From Echiichthys vipera (lineage: Eukaryota > Chordata > Actinopteri > Perciformes > Trachinidae): a DNA stretch of 64,000 nt. The stretch covers positions 18,643,953 to 18,707,952 of the forward strand of contig OY829668.1 in the NCBI GenBank assembly GCA_963691815.1. Direction: 5' to 3'. Below the pieces are notes generated by a model, which saw nothing but the letters and a program-made list of their open reading frames with translations, was not told the origin of the DNA and searched no databases. Every line of letters begins with the position of its first letter. Position 1 is the first letter of the stretch. A program made the translations under genes and the position numbers. This document shows positions 55,501 to 64,000 of this stretch, in pieces.

Positions 55501-56002
55501 TATAGAATACAGCTTCCAGGGGGGATGAGCTTGAAAATAAAAAAATGTAAAATAAATAAATTACTGAAATATTAAATATTAATAACACTCAGTTAACTTT
55601 AATGTCCATTATTTAACCTGGAAGATTCAGAACATTTAACAACAAAAACTCAGCGGTGGAAAAAGTGAAAGTAGTAATACTCTGTTACAAGCAAAATGTT
55701 ACAGTATGAGAATCAAGATGTTGTCCAAGTGCAAGAGTAAAATGATGCATTATGCGTATTGGTTAATTTCAGAATATTATATTATCAGAATATAATAGAA
55801 TAGAAATACTATATTGATCCCAAGCTGGGAATCTGCAGTTTTTACTTTGTTTTAGAATAGAAAGATTACATGTAATTATTGATAGATTAATGTAGGCATC
55901 ACCTTAATGTTGCAGCTGATAAAGGTGGGGCTAACTTGATTTACTTTATACAATGCTGTGTAGCTTCATCTATAATAATAAATGTTATTTCATTTTACCC
56001 AA

Positions 56003-57550
56003 TGCAATTTCAGTCAAAGGCAACTGGACTTGGTTATTTATCTAGGAAGACGTTTCACCTCTCATCCAAGAGGCTTCATCAGGTCATGTACGTGACTAAC
56101 CAGGCTGGGACTGGTCCAACTTACTGGTGTGGAGATCCAGGTATTTAACCTCTCAGAAGGCCAATGATGTCACTAGGACCCTTTGTGCTCCAAGTGCCAA
56201 TGACCGTCGTTAGAGTGGCAGTTGTTGGTGGGAAGTTGGTTTCGACTTCGTTAGTGCTCTATTGAGTCTTAACGACAGTCGTTGGAGTCACAGGAGGCCA
56301 TTTGTGAACAGTTGTTCTTTGAGGGTAGATTGTTGAATGTCCGAAGGGATGAAAGGGTGGCATTATAAGTTGGAGATAAGTGGTGTCTCAGACCTCCTCC
56401 TCTGTTGAGCGATGGTTTCTCTACTTTTGCATAGATGGCTTCTTTTACTCCTTTTTCAAACCATCTTTCTTCTCAGTCCAGGATGTGGACATTGTTGTCA
56501 TCAAAGGAGTGGGCTTTCTCCTTGAGATGTAAGTGGACAGCAGAGTCCAGGCCTGAGGAGTTAGCTCTCCTGTGTTGGGCCATGCGTTTATGCAGTGGTT
56601 GTTTTGTTTCTCCAATGTAGAGATCTTTGCATTCCTCGCTGCATTAACAGTATAACCAGATTGCTTTTGTGGGTGTGTGGTGTTCTGTCCTTGCGATGTA
56701 CTAGTCTCTGTCTGAGTGTGTTACTGGGTTTGAAATACACAGGTATGCAGTTTTGTATGCATGTTGGTATGCAGTGTTGCAGTTTTGTTGAAACCCCAGC
56801 CACATACAGACTGACTATGTTGTTTCTCTTGTTTTCTTTTTCAACCACTTTGGTTTTCTTTCTGGAAGCAGCTGCAGTTTTTACAAGTTGTGAGGCCGCC
56901 TTTGATGTGCTTGCGTTCTTCCCCTTGGGCCGGTGAGCTGGTGGGTACGTTATCAGCTCTCTGTTGCAATGTTCTGATAACGCCAATATTTTTTTCCAGG
57001 GGGTGGTGGGAGTCAAAAAGTAGATATTGATCTGTATGAGTGGGTTTTCTGTTTTCAATGTGGAGGCTACTGTCATTCTCCATATTGACTACACAGTCTA
57101 AGAAAAGCAAACTATTGTCCTTGACATAGTCTCTGGTGAACTTGATGTTTCTGTCCACTGAGTTTATATGTTCAGTAAATGTTTGCACCTCTTTGGATTT
57201 TAACCCATGTGTTGTCCACATATCTTAACCAACTGCTCTGTGTTATTCCTTTGAAGGAGTTCAAAGCGTGTCCTCTTCCTCCTCCGTGTATACATTAGCC
57301 ACAATAGGGAATACTGGGGAATCTATTGCACAGCCTTGTTGTTGTCTGTAAAAAGTGCCATTAAACTGAAAATATGGGGTTTTCTGTATACCCCAATGTG
57401 AGGGCTCCTGTCATTAGCCATATGGAAATCACAGTCTAAGAGAGGCAAACTATTGTTCTTGACTTCTTCTCTGGTAAACTGGATGTTTCTGTCCACTGAG
57501 TTTATATGTTTGGTAAAAGTTTGCACCTCTTTGGATTTGTTTTTGGATTT
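56003..57550 (-). mobile_element. Penelope-like element (copy B), rearranged
   Basis: The minus strand carries pieces of Penelope RT: GCAIDSPVFPIVANVY near 57310, and an EVQTFT..NSVDRNI..DNSL block found twice, near 57500 and 57190. GIY-YIG endonuclease remnants lie near 56460-56700 and a 3' region with a hammerhead-like motif at 56051-56082. The EVQTFT block being duplicated out of order shows a partial tandem or template-switched structure, common in Penelope elements. Many stops. Confidence 0.75.
56051..56082 (-). ncRNA. Hammerhead-ribozyme-like motif (Penelope copy B)
   Basis: The minus strand reads CTGATGA (56076-56082), a hairpin with stem CCTCT/AGAGG, then GAAAC (56052-56056). It is identical in layout to 61111-61141. 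See that entry. Confidence 0.45.
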
Positions 57551-57765
57551 GATTTGTTGATAATATTTTGTATTAGGATTGTATTAGATTATTTAAAGTA
57601 ACTAAAGTTACAACATCTAGGGGAGTAAATTTCTCTGAAATGTAGTGCAGTAGATGTGTTTTAAATGTAGTATAACATGGAATTACTTAAGTAAAGTACA
57701 AGGGTCTCAGAATTGGACTTAGGTACAGTACTTGAGTTAATATACTTAGTTAATTTCCACCGATG

Positions 57766-58319
57766 AGCAAGCTCCAAATAAGTTGTTGTTTCCTTAGAAA
57801 CAAACAAAAAAAACATATATAGAATGAATGAAGCAGCTTTTTCAGTTCTTGTGTTGCCTTTATAAGTCCTTTCAATGTGGGAAACACTTGCTGTTTAAGT
57901 GATAGAGACACACTCATGCTCCCTCTTCCAGGACAAAGCTGCTTTATATACAGCCCGCAGCTGCTGTTGAAGGATATACGTAGATATGCTGATTGTTATA
58001 GTGGTAAAAGAAATATATATCACATTTATATTCTGTGTTCATTGTAATTATCATGTATTCTGCAGACAGCAGGTGCTTGTTTCTCAGCCTTGAAACCACT
58101 GTGAGAGTGTGTGCAGAGGACAGTGTAGCACTCAGTAGATACTACAACTACAACTACAAGCGAAAGAGCACCGAGGCCTTCAGGGACACTGTCAGTGGGT
58201 GTGTGATATTTGCTTATACCTATAAAGGAGAAGTGTACTCTGTATCAGCAGATCTCACTGGGCTTGCAGCCTGAACAGATGTGATTATCTGTGGTGACAC
58301 CTCCAAAGATCTTTGGATG
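57766..58319. other. Unassigned stretch
   Basis: A 79-codon frame at 58035-58274 is open but matches nothing I recognise. No other signal. Confidence 0.3.
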
Positions 58320-58834
58320 TGTCATGAACGGTTCAGGTATAACACAAAAAGGTGGACCCAATGCAGACACAGACAAAAAGTAAAGTTACAAAATAAACGT
58401 TTAATATAAAGAACGGACAAACGCAAAAATACTACAGTGTATACAAACACAAAGACTAACTAAACGAACACGGGAATGACTGGAACAGGAAGACGACGGA
58501 AGATCAGGGAGAAGGACAGGAAACGGGAACACGGGAAACTACGGAGAAAAACAGAAAACAAACACGATTAATCAACTTACTACGGGGAGCGTGAAAACCA
58601 CAAAGAGAAAGGGGATGCCAGTCCGGGGGGAATAGTTTTACCAATACAGGGTCGACGACGGTCCGGCGCTGCATGCCTGTCAGCTTCAGGTATTTAAGAT
58701 GTTGGGGTATTCAGCATAACAGGCTGCAGCTTGGGGGAACGCCTACCGGACCTACAATGAGACGAGAGAGAGAACATGCAGGGAAACACAGACAGGGGGA
58801 GACAAACATACACATAACGGAAGAGAGGAGGGTA
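58320..58834 (-). repeat. LTR of the second Sushi-like element
   Basis: Inverted match to 31960-32484, lacking about the first 25-30 bp. It is joined directly to the integrase core, so the integrase C-terminus and chromodomain are deleted. Confidence 0.85.
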
Positions 58835-59670
58835 TTGGGAGTGAATTGGGGGCCACGGTCGGAGACGATGTCCGCAGGTATCCCATGGAGGCGGAAGATG
58901 CGGTCCACAAGGATCTGTGCAGTTTCCATGGAAGACGGCAGCTTCGGTAGCGGAACAAAGTGCACCATCTTTGAAAAGCGATCAACAATTGTCACAATGG
59001 TGTCTTTACCTTGAGACAAGGGAAGTCCGGTAACGAAATCCAGTGCGATGTGAGACCATGGTCCACCAGGAACCGGGAGAGGATGAAGAAGACCCGCTGG
59101 AGGTCAATGAGAGGCCTTCCCTCGAGCGCAGACGGTGCAGGCCAGGACAAACTGCTTAGTATCCGGCACCATAGATTTCCACCAGAAGTGGCGACGAAGA
59201 AGGTTGAGGGTTCTGGCGATTCTGGGATGACAGGAGAGTTGAGACGAGTGTCCCCACTGGAGTACCTGAGAGCGAACACTGGCAGGAACAAACAGACATC
59301 CCGGTGGTCCACCACCTGGGTCGGGATGCGAGCGCTGCACCCGCCTGACCGTGGCCTTGATCTCCCAGGTTAACGCTGCAATGACGCACGATGAAGGGAC
59401 GATGTTCTCCCAACCGCGCTCCTCCTCCTCGGCAGGTTCAAACTGCCGCGAGAGTGCGTCAGGCTTCATGTTCTTACTCCCTGGAATGTATGTCAAAGTA
59501 AAGTTAAATCAACCAAAGAACAAGGCTCACCTGGCTTGACAGGAATTAAGTCTCTTGGCCGTCTGAATGTAGGCCAAGTTCTTGTGGTCCGTCCACACCA
59601 CAAATGGAACCTCTGCCCCCTCCAGCCAATGTCGCCACTCCTCCAATGCTAGCTTCACGGCTAGCAACTC
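58835..59670 (-). pseudogene. pol: Sushi-like pol: RNase H end and integrase
   Basis: Minus-strand reading: MELLAVKLALEEWRHWLEG and WTDHKNLAYIQTAKRLN (RNase H, near 59600), then NMKPDALSRQF. The integrase HHCC zinc motif follows (GHSSQLSCHPRIA near 59230, CTVCARGKA near 59120), then the core (TIVTIVDRFSKMVHFVPL near 58970, IPADIVSDRGPQFT near 58860). A stop near 59104 separates two frames. The last catalytic Glu is missing because of the deletion to the LTR. Confidence 0.85.
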
Positions 59671-59671
59671 C

Positions 59672-60352
59672 ATAGACTTTGTGAACAAAGTCCGAGATCT
59701 AAAAATGGATCTGGATGAAACCATAGTGTCCTACGATGTGACTTCCTTGTTCACCTGTATTCCAACCATGGAGGCCTTGGCCACGGTAAGAGAGCGGCTC
59801 ACACAGGACAATTCCTTACAAAACCGAACAAATCTCAAACCAGACCACATTTGCCAACTTCTGGATTTGTGCCTGAATACCACATATTTCCAGTTTAATG
59901 GCATTTTTTACAGACAGAAACACGGCTGTGCCATGGGTTCACCAGTATCCCCTATTGTGGTAAATCTGTACATGGAGGAGGTAGAGGACAAGGCTTTGAA
60001 CTCCTTCAAAGGAGTAACCCCAAGCCATTGGTTCAGATATGTGGACGACACATGGGTTAAGATCAAATCCGAAGAGGTGCAAACTTTTACTGAACATATC
60101 AACTCAGTGGACAGAAACATCAAGTTCAACAGAGAGGAAGTTAAGGACAACAGCTTGCCCTTCTTGGACTGTGAAGTCCATATGGAGAATGACAGGAGCC
60201 TCCACATAGGGGTATACAGAAAACCCACTCACACGGATCAATATCTACTGTTTGACTCTCACCACCCTTTGGAACACAAGCTTGCCGTTATCAGAACACT
60301 GCAGCATAGAGCTGATAACGTACCCACTAGCTCACAGGCTCAAGGGGAATAA
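59672..60352 (+). pseudogene. Penelope reverse transcriptase, truncated
   Basis: The frame from the insertion point reads DFVNKVRDLKMDLDETIVSYDVTSLFT (catalytic Asp, near 59720), FYRQKHGCAMGSPVSPIVVNLYMEE (near 59910) and HWFRYVDDTWVKI (active site YVDD, near 60030). The ENDRSLHIGVYRKPTHTDQYL region follows near 60190. It stops at 60350-60352. Penelope RTs are related to telomerase; the N-terminal RT part is missing here. Confidence 0.85.
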
Positions 60353-60381
60353 CGCAAGCACCTGAGAGGCGCCCTCACAAC

Positions 60382-60780
60382 TTGTGGCTACCCCAGCTGG
60401 ACCTTTGTCAAAACGGCAGCTGGGGCTCACAAAACGGCACACCTGTGTATTTCAAACCCAGTAACACACTCAGACAGAGACTAGTACATCCGAAGGACAG
60501 AACACCACACACCCACAAAAGCAACCTGGTTTATGCTGTCCAATGCAACGAGGAATGCAAAGATCTCTACATTGGAGAATCAAAACAACCACTGCATAAA
60601 CGCATGGCCCAACACAAGAGAGCTAACTCCTCAGGCCTGGACTCCGCTGTCCACTTACACCTCAAGGAGAAAGCCCACTCCTTTGACGACAGCAATGTCC
60701 AAATCTTGGACAGAGAGGACAGATGGTTTGAAAGAGGAGTAAAAGAAGCCATCTATGTAAAAGTGGAGAAACCATTGTAA
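60382..60780 (+). pseudogene. Penelope GIY-YIG endonuclease
   Basis: After a frame change and loss of part of the linker, the frame reads VYFKPSNTLRQRLVHPKD, then the endonuclease LVYAVQC...CKDLYIGESKQPLHKRMAQHKR (GIY-YIG-like, catalytic-type Arg, near 60525-60625). HLHLKEKAHSF and WFERGVKEAIYV (catalytic-type Glu) follow near 60725. The domain itself looks complete; it would cut target DNA for insertion. Confidence 0.85.
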
Positions 60781-61110
60781 ATAGAGGAGGAGGTCTGAGA
60801 AACCACTTATCTCCATTTTACAATGCTGCCCTTTCATCCCTTCCCAGGAGATTCAACAATCTAACCTCAAAGGATAACTGTTCACACATGGCCCCGTGTG
60901 ACCCCGACGACTGTCGTTCAGACTCAATGGAGCATTAACGAAGTCGAAACCAACTGCCCACCAACGACTCTGTCGTCACTCTAAAGACGGGCGTGGGCAT
61001 TTGGAGCACAAAGGGTTTCAGTGACATCATCGGCCTTGTGAGAGGCTAAATACCTGGATCTCACACCAGTTAGTTGGACCAGTCCCAGCCTGGTCAGATG
61101 TGTACATGAA

Positions 61111-61141
61111 CTGATGAAGCCTCTTGGATGAGAGGTGAAAC
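61111..61141 (+). ncRNA. Hammerhead-ribozyme-like motif (Penelope copy A)
   Basis: CTGATGA (61111-61117) is followed by a 5-bp stem CCTCT/AGAGG (61120-61124 with 61131-61135) around a 6-nt loop, then GAAAC (61137-61141). These are the two conserved core strings of hammerhead ribozymes around stem II. Hammerheads are established in Penelope-like elements. I could not settle the cleavage triplet and stems I/III by eye. Confidence 0.5.
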
Positions 61142-61242
61142 GTCTTCCTAGACAAGGAACTAGTCCAGTTGTTTTTGACTGAAATTGCTTTGAGGATAAC
61201 GATGACCTGGACGAATGAGAACATTCACAGGCCTAGCAACTC

Positions 61243-62390
61243 ACGGTTTCCAACATTGTAGTTTTCTCTGCCGGGGATAGTTTCTTAGAAAAGAATGCAC
61301 AAGGGTGAATCTTCTTGTCGGAAACTGCTCGTTGGGACAAGACTGCCCCCACTCCTAGATCTGAAGCATCCACCTCGACGATAAATCGGAGACTAGTGTC
61401 CGGTTGCACAAGAACAGGAGCGGAAGAAAAACGCTTCTTCAGAGTCAGGAACGTGCTGTTGGCGGCAGGGGTCCAGTCAAACGGAGCAGAGGGAGAGGTC
61501 AATTTGGTCATAGGTGAGACTACCTGACTGTAGTTAAGAATAAACCGGCGGTAGAAATTAGAGAAACCCAAAAATCTCTGAAGTTGGCGAGAGGTAGGTG
61601 TGGGCCACTCGGTCACAGCCGTGACTTTCGCAGGGTAAGGCCTAACCTGTCCACTCTCCACAATATACCCCAAAAACGATTCTCCTGTAGACGCTGAAGG
61701 ACCTGAGCAACGTGCACCACATGCTCATTCAAGTCCCTCGAGAAAATCAGGATATCGTCTAAATACACAAACACGGAGCGGTTGAGCATAACCCAGAGAA
61801 CGTTATTTACCAACGCCTGAAATACTGCCGGGGCATTAATTAAACCGAAAGGCATGATGCGGTACTCAAAATGTCCAAGGGGTGTATTGAAGGCTGTCTT
61901 TCACTCGTCACCCTCACGAGGTGATATGCATTGTGGAGGTCGAGCTTCGGAAACACGGTTGCGCCATGCAACGGCTCGAATGCAGAATTAATCAACGGTA
62001 AAGGTTACTTATTTTATGGTGATGTTATTAAGTCCCCGATAATCTACGCAGGGACGCAGGGACTTATCCTTTTTGGCCACAAAGAAAAACCCCACTCCCA
62101 GTGGAGAAGATGAAGGGAGAATAATCCCTGACTTAAGTGAGTCACTTATATAGGTCTCCATAGACTCCCGTTCGGGACCGGACAGATTATAAAGACGATG
62201 AGTGGGGAAAGTAGATCCGTGAGGAGGCAACGATAGCGCCTTAGTCTTACTGAACACCTCGGCGAGATCGTGATACATAGGAGGTACGGAAGACAAATCA
62301 GGCGGATCAGGTACAGTGGAACTGAGAGCACTAGGACAACTAGAAGGAGCTGAGCGAGGACAGGAAGAGTGACAATGACCACTCCAACTC
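61243..62390 (-). pseudogene. pol: Sushi-like pol: protease end, RT and RNase H start
   Basis: Minus-strand reading: HDLAEVFSKTKALSLPPHG (near 62260), FFFVAKKDKSLRPCVDYRGLNNIT (near 62080), MPFGLINAPAVFQALVN (near 61840) and SVFVYLDDILIFS (active site YLDD, near 61770). Then QRFLGFSNFYRRFI (near 61580), VEVDASDLGVGAVLSQR (RNase H Asp, near 61370) and FFSKKLSPAEK (near 61280). Frames are broken near 61680 and 61900. Confidence 0.85.
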
Positions 62391-62411
62391 AAAGAACAAG
62401 AATATTTTGTA

Positions 62412-62846
62412 GTGGAAGTATGGGCAGATAAAAAGAAAATAGTAGTGATTAATTATTATAACCCTTGTAAACAGCTAGCATTAAATGAACTAGAGGAAAC
62501 AGAAGGTCAGGATAGAGATAATGTTGTATGGTGTGGAGATTTTAATGCCCATAATACACTATGGGGAGGGGAAGAGACTAGCAACAATGGGCAGGTAATT
62601 GAAGAATTAATGAATGATAGGAACTTAGGTTGTTTGAATGATGGTAGAAGGACTAGGATTGATATTAGAACTGGTAAAGAGTCCGTACTAGACCTCACAA
62701 TTCTGTCCAGTAGAATGGCTCCAAAATGTGAATGGGAAGTGCACGGAAAAGGCACTATTGGAAGTGATCACTACCCAATTCTATTTAAACTGGATGTTGA
62801 TGTAAGGTTGAGCTCAGAAGATAGCCATGGAAGGTGGATTTTTTAA
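62412..62846 (+). pseudogene. I-type LINE endonuclease
   Basis: The open frame reads VINYYNPCKQ (near 62448), VVWCGDFNAHNTLWGG (near 62523), NDRNLGCLNDGRRTRID (near 62610), SVLDLTILSS (near 62682) and GSDHYPILFKLD (near 62760). These are the C-terminal half of an APE-type endonuclease of the I clade; the N-terminal catalytic block is absent. It is followed by the linker with KRTHNFQHLIDCKQAQ (near 63075). Confidence 0.8.
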
Positions 62847-63145
62847 AAAGCAGAGTGGAAGAGATTTAAGGAAGAAAGGGATTTGTACATTAGTTCAATA
62901 CAATTAATAAATGTTGTTGAAAGAAAATGAAAGTGAGTTAGGACACAGTATTTATATGGCTGCAATGGCTTCAATACCAAAAAGTTCAGGAAAACTAGTA
63001 AGGAAAGTGGTTCCATGGTGGGATGCTAAATGTGAAGAGGCAGTTCGGGAAAGGAACAGAGCATTTAGAAGGTTAAAAAGAACTCATAACTTTCAACATC
63101 TGATTGATTGTAAACAAGCACAGGCAGTAGTGTGAAGGTCTATAA

Positions 63146-63401
63146 GGGCACACTCACACTGTCCTTCCGCACTGCGCCCCGGATTTTTAGGGTACTGGAC
63201 AGCCAGTTATGCGCGGAGCGGGTGCACTCACACTGGTAAAACGCACTAGGCTTGACCCGAAAAACCTCTTTTGGCTCGGTGCAGAAGGACAGTGTAAGGG
63301 CGCACTCACACTGTCCTTCCACACCTCCGCATCACACCAACGTGAACCTTTCGCCGCCATTGTTGTTGTTGTTAAATGTCCGGGCCCTAAGGGCGCACTC
63401 A
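63146..63401. mobile_element. Cluster of Harbinger-like MITE ends
   Basis: Three left-type ends follow TAA triplets: 63146 (GGGCACACTCACACTGTCC), 63298 (GGGCGCACTCACACTGTCC) and 63391 (GGGCGCACTCA, cut short). The first unit ends with a truncated inverted end (AAGGACAGTGT, to about 63294), the second with GGGCCC at 63387. Together they split the I-type LINE linker. Confidence 0.65.
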
Positions 63402-63689
63402 TACTGGAGATTACTGTACCTCAATTGGAAGTAATATTAATATAAATGATGTATGGGGAATGATCAAGAAAATTTAAGGTAATAGAAGAGAATGGAATTA
63501 TCCAGTCCTGTCAGATGGAGAACAGTAGGCTATATCAAACCTAGAGAAAGCAGAAAAGATGGTGAACACACTGAGTAAGGTACATAGTTCAAGTAATTTA
63601 TCAGAAAGAAGAAAGAAGGGGTAGGGAAGAAACAAGGAGTCTATATACTGAGATTATTCAAAAGAAAGACAAAATAGAGGATAAATATA

Positions 63690-64000
63690 ATGTTCCATTC
63701 ACAATGAGAGAGTTAAGAAATGCTATGGATAAGTGTAAGAACTCTGCTCCTGGCAAAGATGAAATCTGTTATAGCATGTTAAAGACATTTAAGTGAAACA
63801 GGAATTCAGAAGGTTTTAAAAAGAAAGATTCCTGCAGGATGGAAGGAGGCAGTTATTGTTCCAATAAGAAAACCAGGAAAAGATGCTAGTAATCCAGCTA
63901 GTTATAGGCCAATAGCTCTAACTTCTCACTTAGGTAAATTAATGGAAAGGTTGGTGAATGGAAGGATAATGCACTTTATTGAAGAAAGGGGTGTGATGAC
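63690..64000 (+). pseudogene. I-type LINE reverse transcriptase start
   Basis: Fragments read VPFTMRELRNAMDKCKNSAPGKDEICYSML (near 63690), IPAGWKEAVIVPIRKPGK (near 63830) and YRPIALTSHLGKLMERLVNGRI (near 63905), the RT N-terminal blocks. Frameshifts near 63795 split them. It runs off the window end. Confidence 0.75.

Larger units (their letters stand above)
55650..57765. mobile_element. MITE with GGTGGAAA ends, holding a Penelope copy
   Basis: The left end CAGCGGTGGAAA and right end TTTCCACCGATG are inverted. Internal text (CTGAAATGTAGTGCAGTAGA, TTAAGTAAAGTACAAGG, ACTTAGGTACAGTACTTGAG) is that of an abundant fish MITE with hAT-like CAG termini. Outside the Penelope insertion it is about 0.57 kb. 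Flanking 8-bp sequences do not match, so the superfamily is inferred only. Confidence 0.65.
59671..61232 (+). mobile_element. Penelope-like element (copy A) with 10-bp target duplication
   Basis: It is inserted in the RNase H gene of the Sushi-like element. CTAGCAACTC is present on both sides (59661-59670, 61233-61242) and the host frame is restored when the insert is removed. It has the C-terminal half of Penelope RT, a GIY-YIG endonuclease and a 3' region with a hammerhead-like motif. It is 5'-truncated and about 1.56 kb long. Confidence 0.9.
58320..62390 (-). mobile_element. Second Sushi-like Ty3/gypsy element, 5'-truncated
   Basis: From high to low coordinate: protease end and RT (62390-61243), [Penelope insertion], RNase H and integrase (59670-58835), then the LTR (58834-58320, ending TGTCATGAACGG on the plus strand). 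Gag and most of protease are missing: homology stops at about 62390, where an I-type LINE begins. It belongs to the same family as 31960-36393 and keeps the RT-to-integrase part that copy has lost. Confidence 0.85.
62391..64000 (+). mobile_element. I/Nimb-type LINE, endonuclease to RT, continues beyond window
   Basis: The element has endonuclease, linker and RT start, with a MITE cluster in the linker. It is the counterpart of the RNase H end at 831-1787, though a different copy. It begins mid-endonuclease at the junction with the Sushi-like element. Confidence 0.8.

Noticed and set aside
58035..58274. 79-codon ORF as a gene
   Set aside because: No recognisable motif, no splice context, and length expected by chance.

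Overview
The window looks like repeat-rich intergenic and intronic DNA from a ray-finned fish, probably an acanthomorph or percomorph teleost. The evidence is the mix of mobile elements: Rex1/L2-type LINEs with ATTCTG-, ACTTG- and GAATT-type tails, an I/Nimb-type LINE with RNase H and a (GAA)n tail, a Sushi-type chromodomain Ty3/gypsy element, a Penelope-like element with a GIY-YIG endonuclease, fish endogenous retrovirus (ERV) env genes with a CX6CC motif, and MITEs. A KEEQ-type seven-finger C2H2 gene of the kind expanded in teleosts supports this. I saw no bacterial genes, rRNA, tRNA or CRISPR array.

The only host gene I can support is a plus-strand C2H2 zinc-finger gene. A short exon 1 (about 1999-2080) splices in phase 1 to exon 2 (9793-10868) across a 7.7-kb intron. 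The intron holds two L2-type fragments, a full-length Rex1-like LINE with an intact 1009-codon ORF (4740-7769), and two PIF/Harbinger-like MITEs. An eighth finger after the stop has decayed. Upstream lie the 5' end of another Rex1-like LINE and the 3' end of an I/Nimb LINE.

14-42 kb is a minus-strand ERV field. From high to low coordinate: an LTR-like block (40.5-42.2 kb), integrase tail and env (37-39 kb), an LTR-like block (30.8-31.7 kb), protease-RT (29.1-30.5 kb), integrase (24.2-24.8 kb), env (16.8-18.6 kb) and an LTR-like block (14.0-15.7 kb). So two damaged proviral units lie in the same orientation, with an LTR-like block between them. They are interrupted by an L2 LINE (24.8-29.1 kb), a second Ty3/gypsy element (about 19.3-23.5 kb, minus), and a Sushi-like chromovirus (31960-36393, plus). 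The chromovirus has a 5-bp target duplication, a well-formed -1 frameshift signal, and a Tc1/mariner-like MITE in its 3' LTR.

42-54 kb is one minus-strand L1/Tx1-type LINE (ORF1 at 53.4 kb, ORF2 ending near 43.1 kb). It is split by a Rex1-like LINE, a solo LTR and a second solo LTR that itself contains an L2 LINE and a MITE. After it come a decayed hAT transposase (53.6-54.8 kb), a MITE holding a Penelope copy (55.6-57.8 kb), a second Sushi-like element (58320-62390, minus) holding another Penelope copy with a 10-bp target duplication, and an I/Nimb LINE running off the window end, itself hit by a MITE cluster.

The genes do not form a pathway. The window is a layered record of insertions whose relative order can often be read. 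Its best points are the TE-filled zinc-finger intron, the intact LINE ORF, the frameshift signal, target-site duplications supported by uninterrupted paralogous copies, and hammerhead-like motifs in both Penelope copies. Family names come from recognised protein motifs, not database searches. Boundaries given as round numbers are approximate.
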